A stretch of DNA of 64,000 bases from a virus. Under the pieces are notes generated by a model. That model did no database searches. It was given only the letters and a program-made list of their open reading frames with translations, and was not told the origin of the DNA. The position numbers and the translations under genes were made by a program. Every line of letters starts with the position of its first letter. Position 1 is the first letter of the stretch. Location: IMG/VR virus record IMGVR_UViG_3300034418_011250, positions 1 to 64,000 of that record; one strand, written 5' to 3'. Below are positions 49,556 to 57,954 of this stretch, piece after piece.

Positions 49556-50487
49556 TTAAACCTCACATTTGACATGATTTCTGTCATACAAGCTAACAGA
49601 TTGATCTCTTGGTCACTGACAAATGCAGACTTATATTGGTAATCTGCAATAATTAAAACCAACTGTGGAACACTAGCAGGTTCCAATCGTTCATATAGAG
49701 TATCGTAAATTTTACGATAGATTCTAGTAGGATCATTATCAAGATTATTTGCAACCCATTTCCTCAAATTACCAAATTCTTTTTCTTTAAGAAAACTTGT
49801 CATTTCTTTCAAGTTCTCGTCTGAAATATTTACAAGAATACCAGCATCGATTTCACCTGATGCTGAATATCTTTGTAACTCATTTAAACACCTTCTCCAA
49901 TCAGGAAAAAATTTCTCAATTATCCCTGCAACAGCCTTTGGATTAAACTTGACATTTTCTTCTTCTAATATCTCAGTGATACGTTTAAAGAATTGTGCTG
50001 CAAGTTTGGGTTTCTCTTCATTTGGTATTCTAAATTCAACGACAGAACATCGTGAATGTAGTGGTTCAATGATGCGATTCTTAAAATTACAAGTTAAAAT
50101 GAATCCGCAATTTTTATGAAACTCCTCAATGAATCCACGAAGAGCAGGTTGAGTTGATTGGGGATTTAGATAATCTGCCTCATCAAGAATTACAAACTTT
50201 CTGTTTGTATCAAATGAAACAGTAGATGCAAAGTTTTTAATCTTGTTTCTGAGAACATCAATACCTGATTCCTCAGAACCATTGATCATCATGTATGTGG
50301 CATCAATTTGTTGCAACATAGCCTTTGCAACAGTAGTTTTACCTACTCCTGGACCGCCTGAAAGCAAAAGATTAGGAATATGTTCATCATCTACAAATTG
50401 TTGAAATGTATTCTTCAATTGTACTGGAAGAATACAATTCTCAATAGAGTCTGGGCGATATTTTTCTACCCACAAATAATTTTTCAT
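49552..50487 (-). CDS. 44: gp44 clamp loader large subunit
   Basis: The 311-aa AAA+ protein (T4: 319 aa) has WVEKYRPDSIENCILP, Walker A SGGPGVGKTTVAKAML, VILDEADYLNPQSTQPALRG (Walker B DEAD) and LHSRCSVVEF (SRC arginine finger). As a tetramer with gp62 it opens the gp45 clamp with ATP, and it links replication with late transcription. RBS is weak. It overlaps gp62 by 4 nt. Confidence 0.96.
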   Translation of the reverse strand: MKNYLWVEKYRPDSIENCILPVQLKNTFQQFVDDEHIPNLLLSGGPGVGKTTVAKAMLQQIDATYMMINGSEESGIDVLRNKIKNFASTVSFDTNRKFVILDEADYLNPQSTQPALRGFIEEFHKNCGFILTCNFKNRIIEPLHSRCSVVEFRIPNEEKPKLAAQFFKRITEILEEENVKFNPKAVAGIIEKFFPDWRRCLNELQRYSASGEIDAGILVNISDENLKEMTSFLKEKEFGNLRKWVANNLDNDPTRIYRKIYDTLYERLEPASVPQLVLIIADYQYKSAFVSDQEINLLACMTEIMSNVRFK

Positions 50488-50511
50488 AACAAAAACTCCA
50501 AAAGGATATTA

Positions 50512-51171
50512 TCAATTAGACTCAAGCGCAACATAATACTCTAGATCTTGCCCTTTCTTTTTAAAATGCGAAATACCAACACTAGCAATTCCTACCTCAT
50601 AATCTCCAGGAAGAACTTTTAGATTTTCAGTCTTAAAACATGATGTAAGATTGGTTGTTGAAGAATCACCAACTACAAGTGAAAATGTATTTGATGTATC
50701 ATTCTTTCGATCAGTAACAGTCATTTGAACTTCACCTGATTCATATGAATTCACAACAAGATCTGGTGTTCCAAGAATTGCAGCTGATCTTTGAATTTGA
50801 GAAAACTCTTCTTGAGTCAATGTAAATTGAACATCAATAACTGGCATTTGAATGTCTGTTTTTGGTTCCTTCACCATGTCAGTAGGTGTGTAAAAATATT
50901 TACTAGAAGTTTTGCTTCCTTCTTCCTGAATAAGAATATATTTTTCTTCAAAATTCAAGATTGGTGTTTTGAACAGAGAAAGTGTTGAAAGAAATTCGTT
51001 CAAATCATAAATAGCACACTCCTGCTCAAAGTCTTCTGTAATATTTGCGATTGCTACAATGTTTTTCATTGCACTCATTGTCGCAACTTTATTTCCTGGT
51101 TTGATTAACAAGTTTGAATTGATTGTTGAAAAGTTCTTCAAAATTTCACGAGTTTCATTACTCAGTTTCAT
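50512..51171 (-). CDS. 45: gp45 sliding clamp
   Basis: The 219-aa clamp (T4: 228 aa) starts at ATG 51171 with GGAG 7 nt upstream. It has KLSNETREILKNFSTINSNL, IKPGNKVATMSAMKNIVAIA, YDLNEFLSTLSLFKTP and LEYYVALESN. As a trimeric ring it holds gp43 and also activates late promoters with gp33 and gp55. Overlap with the DUF3310 gene upstream is 14 nt. Confidence 0.95.
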   Translation of the reverse strand: MKLSNETREILKNFSTINSNLLIKPGNKVATMSAMKNIVAIANITEDFEQECAIYDLNEFLSTLSLFKTPILNFEEKYILIQEEGSKTSSKYFYTPTDMVKEPKTDIQMPVIDVQFTLTQEEFSQIQRSAAILGTPDLVVNSYESGEVQMTVTDRKNDTSNTFSLVVGDSSTTNLTSCFKTENLKVLPGDYEVGIASVGISHFKKKGQDLEYYVALESN

Positions 51172-51448
51172 TAGTTTCTCCATAGTTTAAATCATGAACA
51201 TGTAGTGCCATTATGGCATAGTGAACAACCTTCAGTAGATCCTTTCGGTTGTAACCATCTTTCTTACCGTATCTCTGCGCATACTTCAAGATATTTCCAA
51301 TACAAAATCCTTCACCATGTCCAGAGTCTATAATGAATTCTGTTGCTTGAAAATTGTTTTGTGAATAATGCTGAGCGTAGGTCTTGTTAATATAATCGAC
51401 AATCTCAAGAATAAGATTATCTTCATTATATTTGTATTGAATACTCAC
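51158..51448 (-). CDS. DUF3310-like protein
   Basis: A 96-aa protein with AQHYSQNNFQATEFIIDSGH and FCIGNILKYAQRYGKKDGYN and RKDLLKVVHYAIMALHVH, the signature of DUF3310 (SaV-like) found in many phages. Function not known, though it often lies near nucleotide or replication genes. It starts before gp45 and overlaps it by 14 nt. Confidence 0.8.
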   Translation of the reverse strand: MSIQYKYNEDNLILEIVDYINKTYAQHYSQNNFQATEFIIDSGHGEGFCIGNILKYAQRYGKKDGYNRKDLLKVVHYAIMALHVHDLNYGETNETE

Positions 51449-51469
51449 AAGTACATCCTAAAAGTCTGT

Positions 51470-51487
51470 GGCACTCCGAAGAGTGCC
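51470..51487 (-). terminator. UUCG hairpin between Hsp20 and DUF3310
   Basis: Minus strand: GGCACTC-TTCG-GAGTGCC, a 7-bp perfect stem with the stable TTCG loop, about 11 nt after the Hsp20 stop, followed by ACAGACTTTTAG. T4 terminators use such loops. The T-run is short, so it may only partly stop transcription. Confidence 0.65.
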
Positions 51488-51498
51488 GTCATGTTATA

Positions 51499-51939
51499 TT
51501 AGTTGATATTGATCACTCTTGGACGTTTCTCATCCGGAATGATTCTTTCCAACTCGATTTTCAATAGACCATCTACCATGGTAGCATCCTTGACGAATAC
51601 ATCTGATGACAAGGTAAATACTCTGTTGAATTGTCGCTTCGAAATGCCTCTGTGATAATACACAGGAGCATTTTCAGCTTCCTCTACAGTTTTAGCATAA
51701 TTTGATCGAATAGTCAACTTATTTTCTTTGGTTTCCACCTCGATGTCTTCTTTTTTGAATCCTGCGACTGCAAGCTCAATAGTGAAGTGCTCATCGTCAT
51801 GCTTGAGAATATTGTATGGTGGATAATTAGAAGTTGTTGAAACATTATCAAAAAAGTGATCAAAGATGTTATCAAATCCGACACTGAATGTTCGAAGTTG
51901 ATGTGGATCAAATGTAGAGAGTGCGGTTGTGCTTGTCAT
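51499..51939 (-). CDS. Hsp20 small heat-shock protein
   Basis: The 146-aa protein contains the alpha-crystallin domain: YPPYNILKHDDEHFTIELAV, GFKKEDIEVETKENKLTIRS, YYHRGISKRQFNRVFTLSSD, and DGLLKIELERIIPDEKRPRV ending INI-like. This is the IbpA-type of T4-like marine phages, known to be virion-associated or late-expressed. Its own late box (52020) and leader hairpin come before it. RBS AAGGAG is before the ATG. Confidence 0.92.
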   Translation of the reverse strand: MTSTTALSTFDPHQLRTFSVGFDNIFDHFFDNVSTTSNYPPYNILKHDDEHFTIELAVAGFKKEDIEVETKENKLTIRSNYAKTVEEAENAPVYYHRGISKRQFNRVFTLSSDVFVKDATMVDGLLKIELERIIPDEKRPRVININ

Positions 51940-51982
51940 ATCTATCTCCTTGAATAAGCAAGATTATTTGTTAATATTAGAA

Positions 51983-52013
51983 TGTTGAAGAGAACCCGAA
52001 GCATTCTCTTCAA
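51983..52013 (-). other. 11-bp stem-loop in the Hsp20 leader
   Basis: Minus strand: GTTGAAGAGAA pairs perfectly with TTCTCTTCAAC, with a CTTCGG-containing loop. It starts about 10 nt after the late promoter box at 52020, so it would be the 5' end of the late mRNA. It may stabilise the mRNA, or terminate the upstream DUF932 transcript. Confidence 0.6.
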
Positions 52014-52019
52014 CAATTC

Positions 52020-52027
52020 TATTTATA
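52020..52027 (-). promoter_or_regulatory. T4-type late promoter before Hsp20
   Basis: TATAAATA on the minus strand, 81 nt before the Hsp20 ATG, with an 11-bp leader hairpin after it. Confidence 0.65.
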
Positions 52028-52053
52028 CAAAAGTCAACAAAAATTTGAAAAAA

Positions 52054-53019
52054 TTATGCTGCTTCTGCATATTCTAGTGCCATGTCAAGTGCATTCAACT
52101 TGACTTTACGATTCTTCCCATACCATGCAGATTCCAACCGACCATCAGCTGATCTGCCCTGTACATGGTCAGACATGTAGGTAACAGCATTAAATGCTTG
52201 CCACCATGAACCTTCAGCATACTCTGCTCCAGGTTGTGTATGAACAAGCTCAAGTGCCTTTGTTGACAATCTTGAATTTGCCTGCTCAGCTTCGTATTCC
52301 TTTTCAGTAGATTCATTTCCGAAGACTTTGTTCATATATGCAACCAAATCCTTCTTTGTGTATCTTTTCTTTCCAAGGAATTCTGCCATACTCTTGTACT
52401 GATCCATTTTCATTCTTGCAATTCCTAACTGCTCCTTGACAGAATCTGGATCCCATTCCTTTCGATGATTCAATGTGACCATATGTTCACTATTAGTGCT
52501 CAAAGAAAGTGTCAAGGTATTTTGGCAAACAACACGAATTGGTGTCATCCGAATATTAATTGTTCGCCCATACTGATGAGGATTAGTGAATAAGAAATAA
52601 TTTTCTGTCACATCACCACTGAACAATTCGAAGGACTCATTGGTTTTAGCCAAAGCCCAAACCAATTCTCCTCCACGCAATGATCCAGCAGTGTGCATTT
52701 CCATATCACCTGCCTTCACATATTCATCAAAAAGTTCAAATGCTTGATGGTTTTGAACTGGATTCCAGCCTTTACCGATATTGGTCAAAACTTTCCCATC
52801 AAGATCCCGAACCAATGCTTGTTTGCCTGTTGGGATTTTTCTTCCATTGAATTCTACAAATCCATCCAACTTAAGAACTTTCCAGTCCAATCCTGCCATC
52901 ACCATAAATTCTTGTGGTGATAAATCTGGCTGAACCTGAAATCCAAGACCATGCCATGGCACTTCTCCAACGTAGGCCATCTGCGCTTCACCATTGATCA
53001 CTTCTATTGCATGACTCAT
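52054..53019 (-). CDS. DUF932 phage/plasmid-like protein
   Basis: A 321-aa protein of the DUF932 family (TIGR03299-like): GEAQMAYVGEVPWHGLGFQV, GWNPVQNHQAFELFDEYVKA, RTINIRMTPIRVVCQNTLTL and KRYTKKDLVAYMNK near 225. It is present in many phages and plasmids and may be a recombination- or transcription-associated protein; no firm role. RBS GGAG before ATG 53019, and a promoter lies upstream (53079-53107). Confidence 0.8.
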   Translation of the reverse strand: MSHAIEVINGEAQMAYVGEVPWHGLGFQVQPDLSPQEFMVMAGLDWKVLKLDGFVEFNGRKIPTGKQALVRDLDGKVLTNIGKGWNPVQNHQAFELFDEYVKAGDMEMHTAGSLRGGELVWALAKTNESFELFSGDVTENYFLFTNPHQYGRTINIRMTPIRVVCQNTLTLSLSTNSEHMVTLNHRKEWDPDSVKEQLGIARMKMDQYKSMAEFLGKKRYTKKDLVAYMNKVFGNESTEKEYEAEQANSRLSTKALELVHTQPGAEYAEGSWWQAFNAVTYMSDHVQGRSADGRLESAWYGKNRKVKLNALDMALEYAEAA

Positions 53020-53078
53020 GCTATTCTCCTAAAAAAGTTATCAAAACAGATCGAGAGATTCGATCATTACTATATATT

Positions 53079-53107
53079 ATTTTATAATAACTTTTAGAAA
53101 AAGTCAA
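53079..53107 (-). promoter_or_regulatory. sigma-70-type promoter before DUF932
   Basis: Minus strand: TTGACT (53102-53107), 17 bp, TAAAAT (53079-53084), with a leader of about 55 nt. Confidence 0.55.
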
Positions 53108-53124
53108 GCACTTTTTTTAAAAAA

Positions 53125-53469
53125 TTATGAAAAAATTTCAGGTGGGTGATAAAGATCTCGAATATGTCGATGGACAGCCTCAACCAGAAGTTCCTCGTTA
53201 TATATCTTTTTGCTCTGAATGCCCATCGCCATGGAGATAGCATCAGCAGGTTTATCAATCCATGAAGAATGCCAATACATCTTTCCACTCTCACCCTTTC
53301 TATAATTTAAATGAATAACTCCAACAAAAACTTTGTCGTTGGCATATGATTGAAAAAGATGTTTTATTCCCATACTTGGCATATATTTAAATGCTACATC
53401 TTTATATAAAGAATGTCTAAAATTCATTTCACACATGTATCGAACTTGTTCTAATTCTTTTTTGTCCAT
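53125..53469 (-). CDS. unknown protein next to the deformylase
   Basis: A 114-aa protein: DKKELEQVRYMCEMNFRHSL, then MGIKHLFQSYANDKVFVGVI and EELLVEAVHRHIRDLYHPPE. It overlaps the deformylase by 19 nt. No family recognised. Confidence 0.55.
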   Translation of the reverse strand: MDKKELEQVRYMCEMNFRHSLYKDVAFKYMPSMGIKHLFQSYANDKVFVGVIHLNYRKGESGKMYWHSSWIDKPADAISMAMGIQSKKIYNEELLVEAVHRHIRDLYHPPEIFS

Positions 53470-53987
53470 TTTTGTTTCTTGATCATTTTTGCTGCTTTTC
53501 TTTTAGCTATGTCAAGTTTTAATGGTGAAACCAACTGTGTGAAATTTTTTCCTTCCATATGATCATATTCATGTTGAAAAACTCTTGATGTTATTCCTCT
53601 GAATTTTCCAGTCTTTTCCTCACCTTTTACATTCTGATATGTAAATTCAACAATGTCAGGACGTTTAATGCTTAAAAACAAATACGGATATGTCAAACAT
53701 CCTTCATCATAAAATTCTGTTTCTTCAGACTCCCAAATAATTCTAGGATTAAAATAAATCTCATGTTCCTTTTTATCCCAATCAGTGTACATCACAAAGG
53801 CACGAATCATCAATCCGCATTGATTTGCAGATAAACCAATACCTCCATGTTTTTGCATTGATTCTAATAAGTTGTCGTATAATTCTTGTGGAGTTAGATG
53901 AAACATTTCTTCAAAATTATCAAAAGAAATGTCAGACAATGGAACTTTTAAAATTGGACTTTCTGGGTGAATTAATTCATATATCAT
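53451..53987 (-). CDS. def: peptide deformylase
   Basis: A 178-aa enzyme with all three PDF motifs: GIGLSANQCG (49-58, normally GxGLAAxQ), EGCLTYPY (95-102, Cys97 metal ligand) and QHEYDHMEGK (138-147, HExxH with both His). It removes the formyl group of new proteins. Marine phages carry PDF to help make phage proteins, such as photosystem proteins in cyanophages. Here it goes with the phage bS21 and tmRNA. It overlaps gp46 by 4 nt. Confidence 0.95.
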   Translation of the reverse strand: MIYELIHPESPILKVPLSDISFDNFEEMFHLTPQELYDNLLESMQKHGGIGLSANQCGLMIRAFVMYTDWDKKEHEIYFNPRIIWESEETEFYDEGCLTYPYLFLSIKRPDIVEFTYQNVKGEEKTGKFRGITSRVFQHEYDHMEGKNFTQLVSPLKLDIAKRKAAKMIKKQKWTKKN

Positions 53988-55693
53988 GCGGCAATCCTGC
54001 TAAAGTTTTTCTCTTTTTTAAATTGAATGACTGATCTAAATTTGTCAAACAATATATCTTGTTTGTGGCTAATTACAAACACATTTTGATTTGTAAATGT
54101 ATTTAGAATTTTTAGGAAATCGTCAGTTCCTGCACCATCTAATGAAGAATCAAATATTTCATCAAGAATCAAAAGATTTGTATTTGTAGAATTTTTTATT
54201 TTGGCAATTGCTCTCCATGTAAAAAGAAGAGCCAGATCTATTCTCATTTTTTCACCTTCTGAAAAAGAAGGATATTTGAAATCATCTCGGTGTCTGGAAA
54301 GTATTGTTTCATTAAATGAAGAATCTAGATTAAAAGAAACATAAAAATCCATTTGTGACAAATAAGCATTGATCAGCTTATTCATAATCGGCAAATACTT
54401 TTTAATAATCTTTGTTTTGATACCTGCATCTTGAAGAAGATTCTTTGCAACATCAAGGTATGTTCTTTCTTCATTTAATCTTAACTTGTTATTATTGTAT
54501 ATCTCTAATTGAGTTTCTAATTTTATTAATTCTTCTTTGTCTTGATCATTAACCTCATTGTTTGTTATCTGTTCAATTTCTTTTATGCTCTTTTTAATAA
54601 TATCTTCAAGCATTTTGATTGAAGAATCAATTGTTGCGACTTTAATTGAAATATTCGAAATCTCCTCCTCTAGTATTTCAAACTCTTTCAATCTATCTTC
54701 TTCAATGTTTTCTAAACTTTTTAATTCATTTAGAGCATCACCAATCTCATGAACCTTTTCATGCTTTTCTTTTATTTTTGTTTTTCGAATATCTTCATCA
54801 ATATCCTGCGTGCATGTAGGACAAACTTTGTTGTCATCAAAGAAAGCAAGAATCTTATTTTCCTCTCTCCATTTGTTCTCGAGAGCAGCATGAGTCTTTC
54901 TGAGTTTTGTAAGTTTCTTGGTAGCTTCTTTTTTGCTTTCCAATGCTTCTCTGAGCTCTTCTAGCTTCCGTAGTAAGGTCTTTTTACTTTCTGCCTTGTT
55001 TTGTATTATCTCTTTATTGTCTTGTATCTTTTGTTGACGTTCATCAATAATGTTTTCTTTGTTCTCGAGAACTGACTTGATATATTTCTTTTGCATTTGA
55101 ATCTTCTCTTCAGCAAGCTGTATCTGATATTCATTTTCTTGAATATTATCAAGAAGAGATTTGTTTTTACCTTTCAGAATAGCATTCATCAACGTGAATA
55201 TCCGAATATCAAGAATATCCTCAACAACTTCTCTACGATCTCTTGCAGAAAGCTGCATGAATGGAACAAAAGTAGATGATCCTAAAATTACAACCTGAGT
55301 AAACGAACGATAGTTTAATTTGAGAATCTGTTGTTCTAGGAATTGTTGATAATCTTTCAGCGCAGCATCTTGTGTCACTAATTTATTTTGAACATAAATC
55401 TCAAATTTGTTTGGCTTGATTCCTCTACAGACTTTGACATGTTTTCCAGAAACAGCAAATTCAACCTCAACTTCTAATTCACGTTGATTCACACTATTAA
55501 TCAGTTGTGGTTTATTAATGCTTCTGAATGGTTTGCCATAAAGTCCAAAGCAAAGTGCATCAAGAATTGTTGATTTACCAGAACCATTCTCACCAATAAT
55601 TAGAGTTGAAGATTCATTATCAAGTTTAATTTCTGTAAATGAATTTCCTGTAGAAAGGAAATTCTTCCATTTTACTGTTTTGAATATAATCAT
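53984..55693 (-). CDS. 46: gp46 recombination endonuclease subunit (SbcC/Rad50-like)
   Basis: The 569-aa ATPase (T4: 560 aa) has Walker A IIGENGSGKSTILDALCF at 32-49, a long coiled coil split by a zinc hook CPTC (about 290-293), the ABC signature PSFSEGEKMRIDLALLF, and LLILDEIFDSSLDG. With gp47 it resects double-strand ends for recombination-dependent replication. gp47 lies at 59274-60335, separated here by five accessory genes, unlike in T4. Confidence 0.95.
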   Translation of the reverse strand: MIIFKTVKWKNFLSTGNSFTEIKLDNESSTLIIGENGSGKSTILDALCFGLYGKPFRSINKPQLINSVNQRELEVEVEFAVSGKHVKVCRGIKPNKFEIYVQNKLVTQDAALKDYQQFLEQQILKLNYRSFTQVVILGSSTFVPFMQLSARDRREVVEDILDIRIFTLMNAILKGKNKSLLDNIQENEYQIQLAEEKIQMQKKYIKSVLENKENIIDERQQKIQDNKEIIQNKAESKKTLLRKLEELREALESKKEATKKLTKLRKTHAALENKWREENKILAFFDDNKVCPTCTQDIDEDIRKTKIKEKHEKVHEIGDALNELKSLENIEEDRLKEFEILEEEISNISIKVATIDSSIKMLEDIIKKSIKEIEQITNNEVNDQDKEELIKLETQLEIYNNNKLRLNEERTYLDVAKNLLQDAGIKTKIIKKYLPIMNKLINAYLSQMDFYVSFNLDSSFNETILSRHRDDFKYPSFSEGEKMRIDLALLFTWRAIAKIKNSTNTNLLILDEIFDSSLDGAGTDDFLKILNTFTNQNVFVISHKQDILFDKFRSVIQFKKEKNFSRIAA

Positions 55694-55929
55694 TTGGTTA
55701 TTTCTATTGTAATTCCTGCTCTGCCTTTTGAAATTTCATAACCATTTTTTCTGTTATCAAATTTCATACCATATTTTTTAAAATCAAAAACAACACGCAT
55801 TTCATCTTCAACAACTCCTTCTAGCAAATTTGTTGCATAATCTAATCCAAGATTGTATAATCCCTCAACTAAAGTTGGATTATCTTTAAAGTTCGATTCT
55901 AAATCTGAAATAGGTATATGTATAATCAT
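55690..55929 (-). CDS. small protein upstream of gp46
   Basis: Start at ATG 55929 (MIIHIPISDLESNFKDNPTL) preferred to 55962. 79 aa: a helix FVEGLYNLGLDYATNLLEGV-like part, then EDEMRVVFDFKKYGMKFDNR. Overlap with gp46 is 4 nt. Position resembles small genes between 46 and 47 in T4. Unknown role. Confidence 0.55.
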   Translation of the reverse strand: MIIHIPISDLESNFKDNPTLVEGLYNLGLDYATNLLEGVVEDEMRVVFDFKKYGMKFDNRKNGYEISKGRAGITIEITK

Positions 55930-55937
55930 ATTTTCCT

Positions 55938-56777
55938 TTAATAACTTTGATTTAAACGCCAAACGAGATATTCTTTTGCTCCAATGGTATCATATTTTTG
56001 TTCACCTATCAGACTATCAACCTTAACATCATCTCTTGGATGAACAAAATATGGAAAACTGAAACGACTGATATTCAGATGCTCATTTACGACACGATGC
56101 GGAGTTGAGACATAAATATCATTAGTCCAGCGTTGAAGCAAATCTCCAACATTTACAATACAAGTATTTGTAATGTAAGGAGCATCAATCCATTCATCTG
56201 TTCCTCTTGGCTTTATTTGTAATCCAGGATTTTCATCCGTGAATAAAATTGTAATTGTTCCATAATCCGTATGTTCTCCTCCACGCATTTGATTTTCTTG
56301 TATTCTACCATTCCAAGCAGGATAATGTAGCATTCTTGCTGTAGTAGATGAAGATTCTCTATGTTTATCAATCAAAAATAATTCTGGCAAATCTAATGCT
56401 TTTTCAATCAACCATAAAATACGTTTACTAATAAGATCTAATACAAGATTCCATTCTAGACATATATCTTCAAATCCTCTATCTGGCCATTTATTGTCAT
56501 CACCATACTTACACCAATTGAATGCCTCTTTTAAATCAGGAGGTGTTCCTGGAGTCAAACTTTCTATCATCCCTTGATATCCAGTGTTTGATTCTGTTGA
56601 TGTGTACTTGTATTTGTTTTTTTCATCAATTGGTAAAGCAAAAAATTTCTTAGCATGATTCAATATTTTTGGCCATGTTGTTTGCGTTTCAAAATAAGCA
56701 AACCCGATGGTCTTGAATGCTTCATCTAATTTAATATGAGCATCATCATCTAAATGATTTATAATTGGTATTTTCAT
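55938..56777 (-). CDS. IPNS-type 2OG-Fe(II) oxygenase
   Basis: The 279-aa protein resembles isopenicillin-N-synthase/gibberellin-oxidase types: IPIINHLDDDAHIKLDEAFK with TIGFAYFE, NTGYQGMIESLTPGTPPDLK, GGEHTDYGTITILF (HxD), STPHRVVNEHLNISRFSFPY (H and RxS). Host origins are likely as a metabolic gene. Possible substrates are small molecules. It follows the BMP gene, separated by a hairpin. Third 2OG oxygenase in the window. Confidence 0.85.
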   Translation of the reverse strand: MKIPIINHLDDDAHIKLDEAFKTIGFAYFETQTTWPKILNHAKKFFALPIDEKNKYKYTSTESNTGYQGMIESLTPGTPPDLKEAFNWCKYGDDNKWPDRGFEDICLEWNLVLDLISKRILWLIEKALDLPELFLIDKHRESSSTTARMLHYPAWNGRIQENQMRGGEHTDYGTITILFTDENPGLQIKPRGTDEWIDAPYITNTCIVNVGDLLQRWTNDIYVSTPHRVVNEHLNISRFSFPYFVHPRDDVKVDSLIGEQKYDTIGAKEYLVWRLNQSY

Positions 56778-56786
56778 AAGAATATA

Positions 56787-56805
56787 TGGGGGATTTACTC
56801 CCCCA
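56787..56805 (-). terminator. 7-bp GC stem-loop after the BMP gene
   Basis: TGGGGGA pairs with TCCCCCA (5-nt loop) 8 nt after the BMP stop. No clear T-run, so it may be a weak terminator or 3' mRNA stabiliser. Confidence 0.5.
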
Positions 56806-56812
56806 ATAAATG

Positions 56813-57871
56813 TTATTGCATCTGAGTAGTTACACCATCAACATAATGATCCATTGAATCAATTTCTGATCTTCCTGATCCTGGAGGAACAATTCTTCCA
56901 TCCTGTCTCATATATCCTCTTGAAAAAGGAAATGAAGCATCATATTCTCCTGACACAAATTTAGCTTTCTCAACTTCTACAAAAGACTTGACACTTTCTG
57001 GAACATTTGGACCCCATGGGCTAAGATCAACACATCCCCTTTCCATACCCCAGAATGGTGTGTCTACTTCCCATGTTCCATCTTCAACTGTTTTCATCAC
57101 ATGCTTGTAATAGACATCCCAGTTGAACATTGGACCAGTTGCGTATCGATCAGGACCAAATGAATTCATTGGTGCATCATTACCCATTCCCCAAAGTGGA
57201 TTTTCAGGTGTTGACTTTTTCTGAGCTAGCATAACAACCGATGGTGAATCAGTAGTTGTGAAGAAAACATCTACTCCACTTGTATGAAGCGCATCTGCTG
57301 CAGCTGCATCTTTACTTGGATCAAACCATGAATTAATCCAAACAATTGAAACTTCAACATCTGGATTTACTGATTTTGCTCCAAGAGTTGCTGCATTGAT
57401 GTTTGAAATAATTTCTGGAATTGGATGTGAACCAACAAATCCAATCTTGTTTGTTTTTGTAAGCAATCCTGCAGCAACACCAGCTAGGTATCGTGCTTGG
57501 AATAATCTACAATTGTAGTTATTCATGTTTTCTGCAGTTTTGAATCCTGTAGCATGCATGAACTTGACATCTGGAAATTTCTTGGCGACATTAAGCATGG
57601 ATTCCATATATCCAAATGATGTGCCAAAAACTACATCATGCTTTCTTGCCAAATTTCGAAATACTCTTTCTGATTCTGTTTCTGCCACTGCTTCAACTAC
57701 ATCAAATTCATATCCTGATTCTTTCATCCCTTGATAATGCCTCATACTCCAACCACCATCACTTTTCGGACCAACTAAAACTAATCCTGCAGTCGGTTTC
57801 TCTGCAGCAAATACAATGGTTGTAAATGCTACAAACGTAATCATCATCAATACACTAAAGAATTTTTTCAT
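56813..57871 (-). CDS. BMP-family nucleoside-binding lipoprotein-like periplasmic protein
   Basis: The 352-aa protein has a signal peptide (MKKFFSVLMMITFVAFTTIV, FA cut) and the BMP/Med fold: GLVLVGPKSDGGWSMRHYQG, DVVFGTSFGYMESMLNVA, KIGFVGSHPIPEIISNINAA and WGMGNDAPMNSFGPDRYATG. In bacteria these bind purine nucleosides or similar for an ABC importer. No permease genes are here, so it must work with the host ABC transporter. It has a good RBS AAAGGAG and stands between two hairpins, like an acquired single gene (moron). A rare item in phages, as far as I know. Confidence 0.88.
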   Translation of the reverse strand: MKKFFSVLMMITFVAFTTIVFAAEKPTAGLVLVGPKSDGGWSMRHYQGMKESGYEFDVVEAVAETESERVFRNLARKHDVVFGTSFGYMESMLNVAKKFPDVKFMHATGFKTAENMNNYNCRLFQARYLAGVAAGLLTKTNKIGFVGSHPIPEIISNINAATLGAKSVNPDVEVSIVWINSWFDPSKDAAAADALHTSGVDVFFTTTDSPSVVMLAQKKSTPENPLWGMGNDAPMNSFGPDRYATGPMFNWDVYYKHVMKTVEDGTWEVDTPFWGMERGCVDLSPWGPNVPESVKSFVEVEKAKFVSGEYDASFPFSRGYMRQDGRIVPPGSGRSEIDSMDHYVDGVTTQMQ

Positions 57872-57910
57872 TGTTCTCCTTTGAGATTAAGTTTAAAACA
57901 TAACAAAATC

Positions 57911-57926
57911 GGTGCGTACATGCACC
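57911..57926 (-). terminator. stem-loop before the BMP gene
   Basis: GGTGC pairs with GCACC (6-nt loop), followed on the minus strand by GATTTTGTT. It may stop transcription from the NTF2-like gene. It forms a pair with the palindrome at 57929-57950. Confidence 0.5.
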
Positions 57927-57928
57927 AT

Positions 57929-57950
57929 ATTAATGCGAATTCGCATTAAT
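57929..57950. repeat. 22-bp perfect palindrome
   Basis: ATTAATGCGAATTCGCATTAAT reads the same on both strands (ATTAATGCGAA + TTCGCATTAAT). It lies between the BMP gene and the NTF2-like gene, next to another hairpin. It could be a terminator part, an operator for a dimeric protein, or a scar of insertion. Confidence 0.7.
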
Positions 57951-57954
57951 TTCT

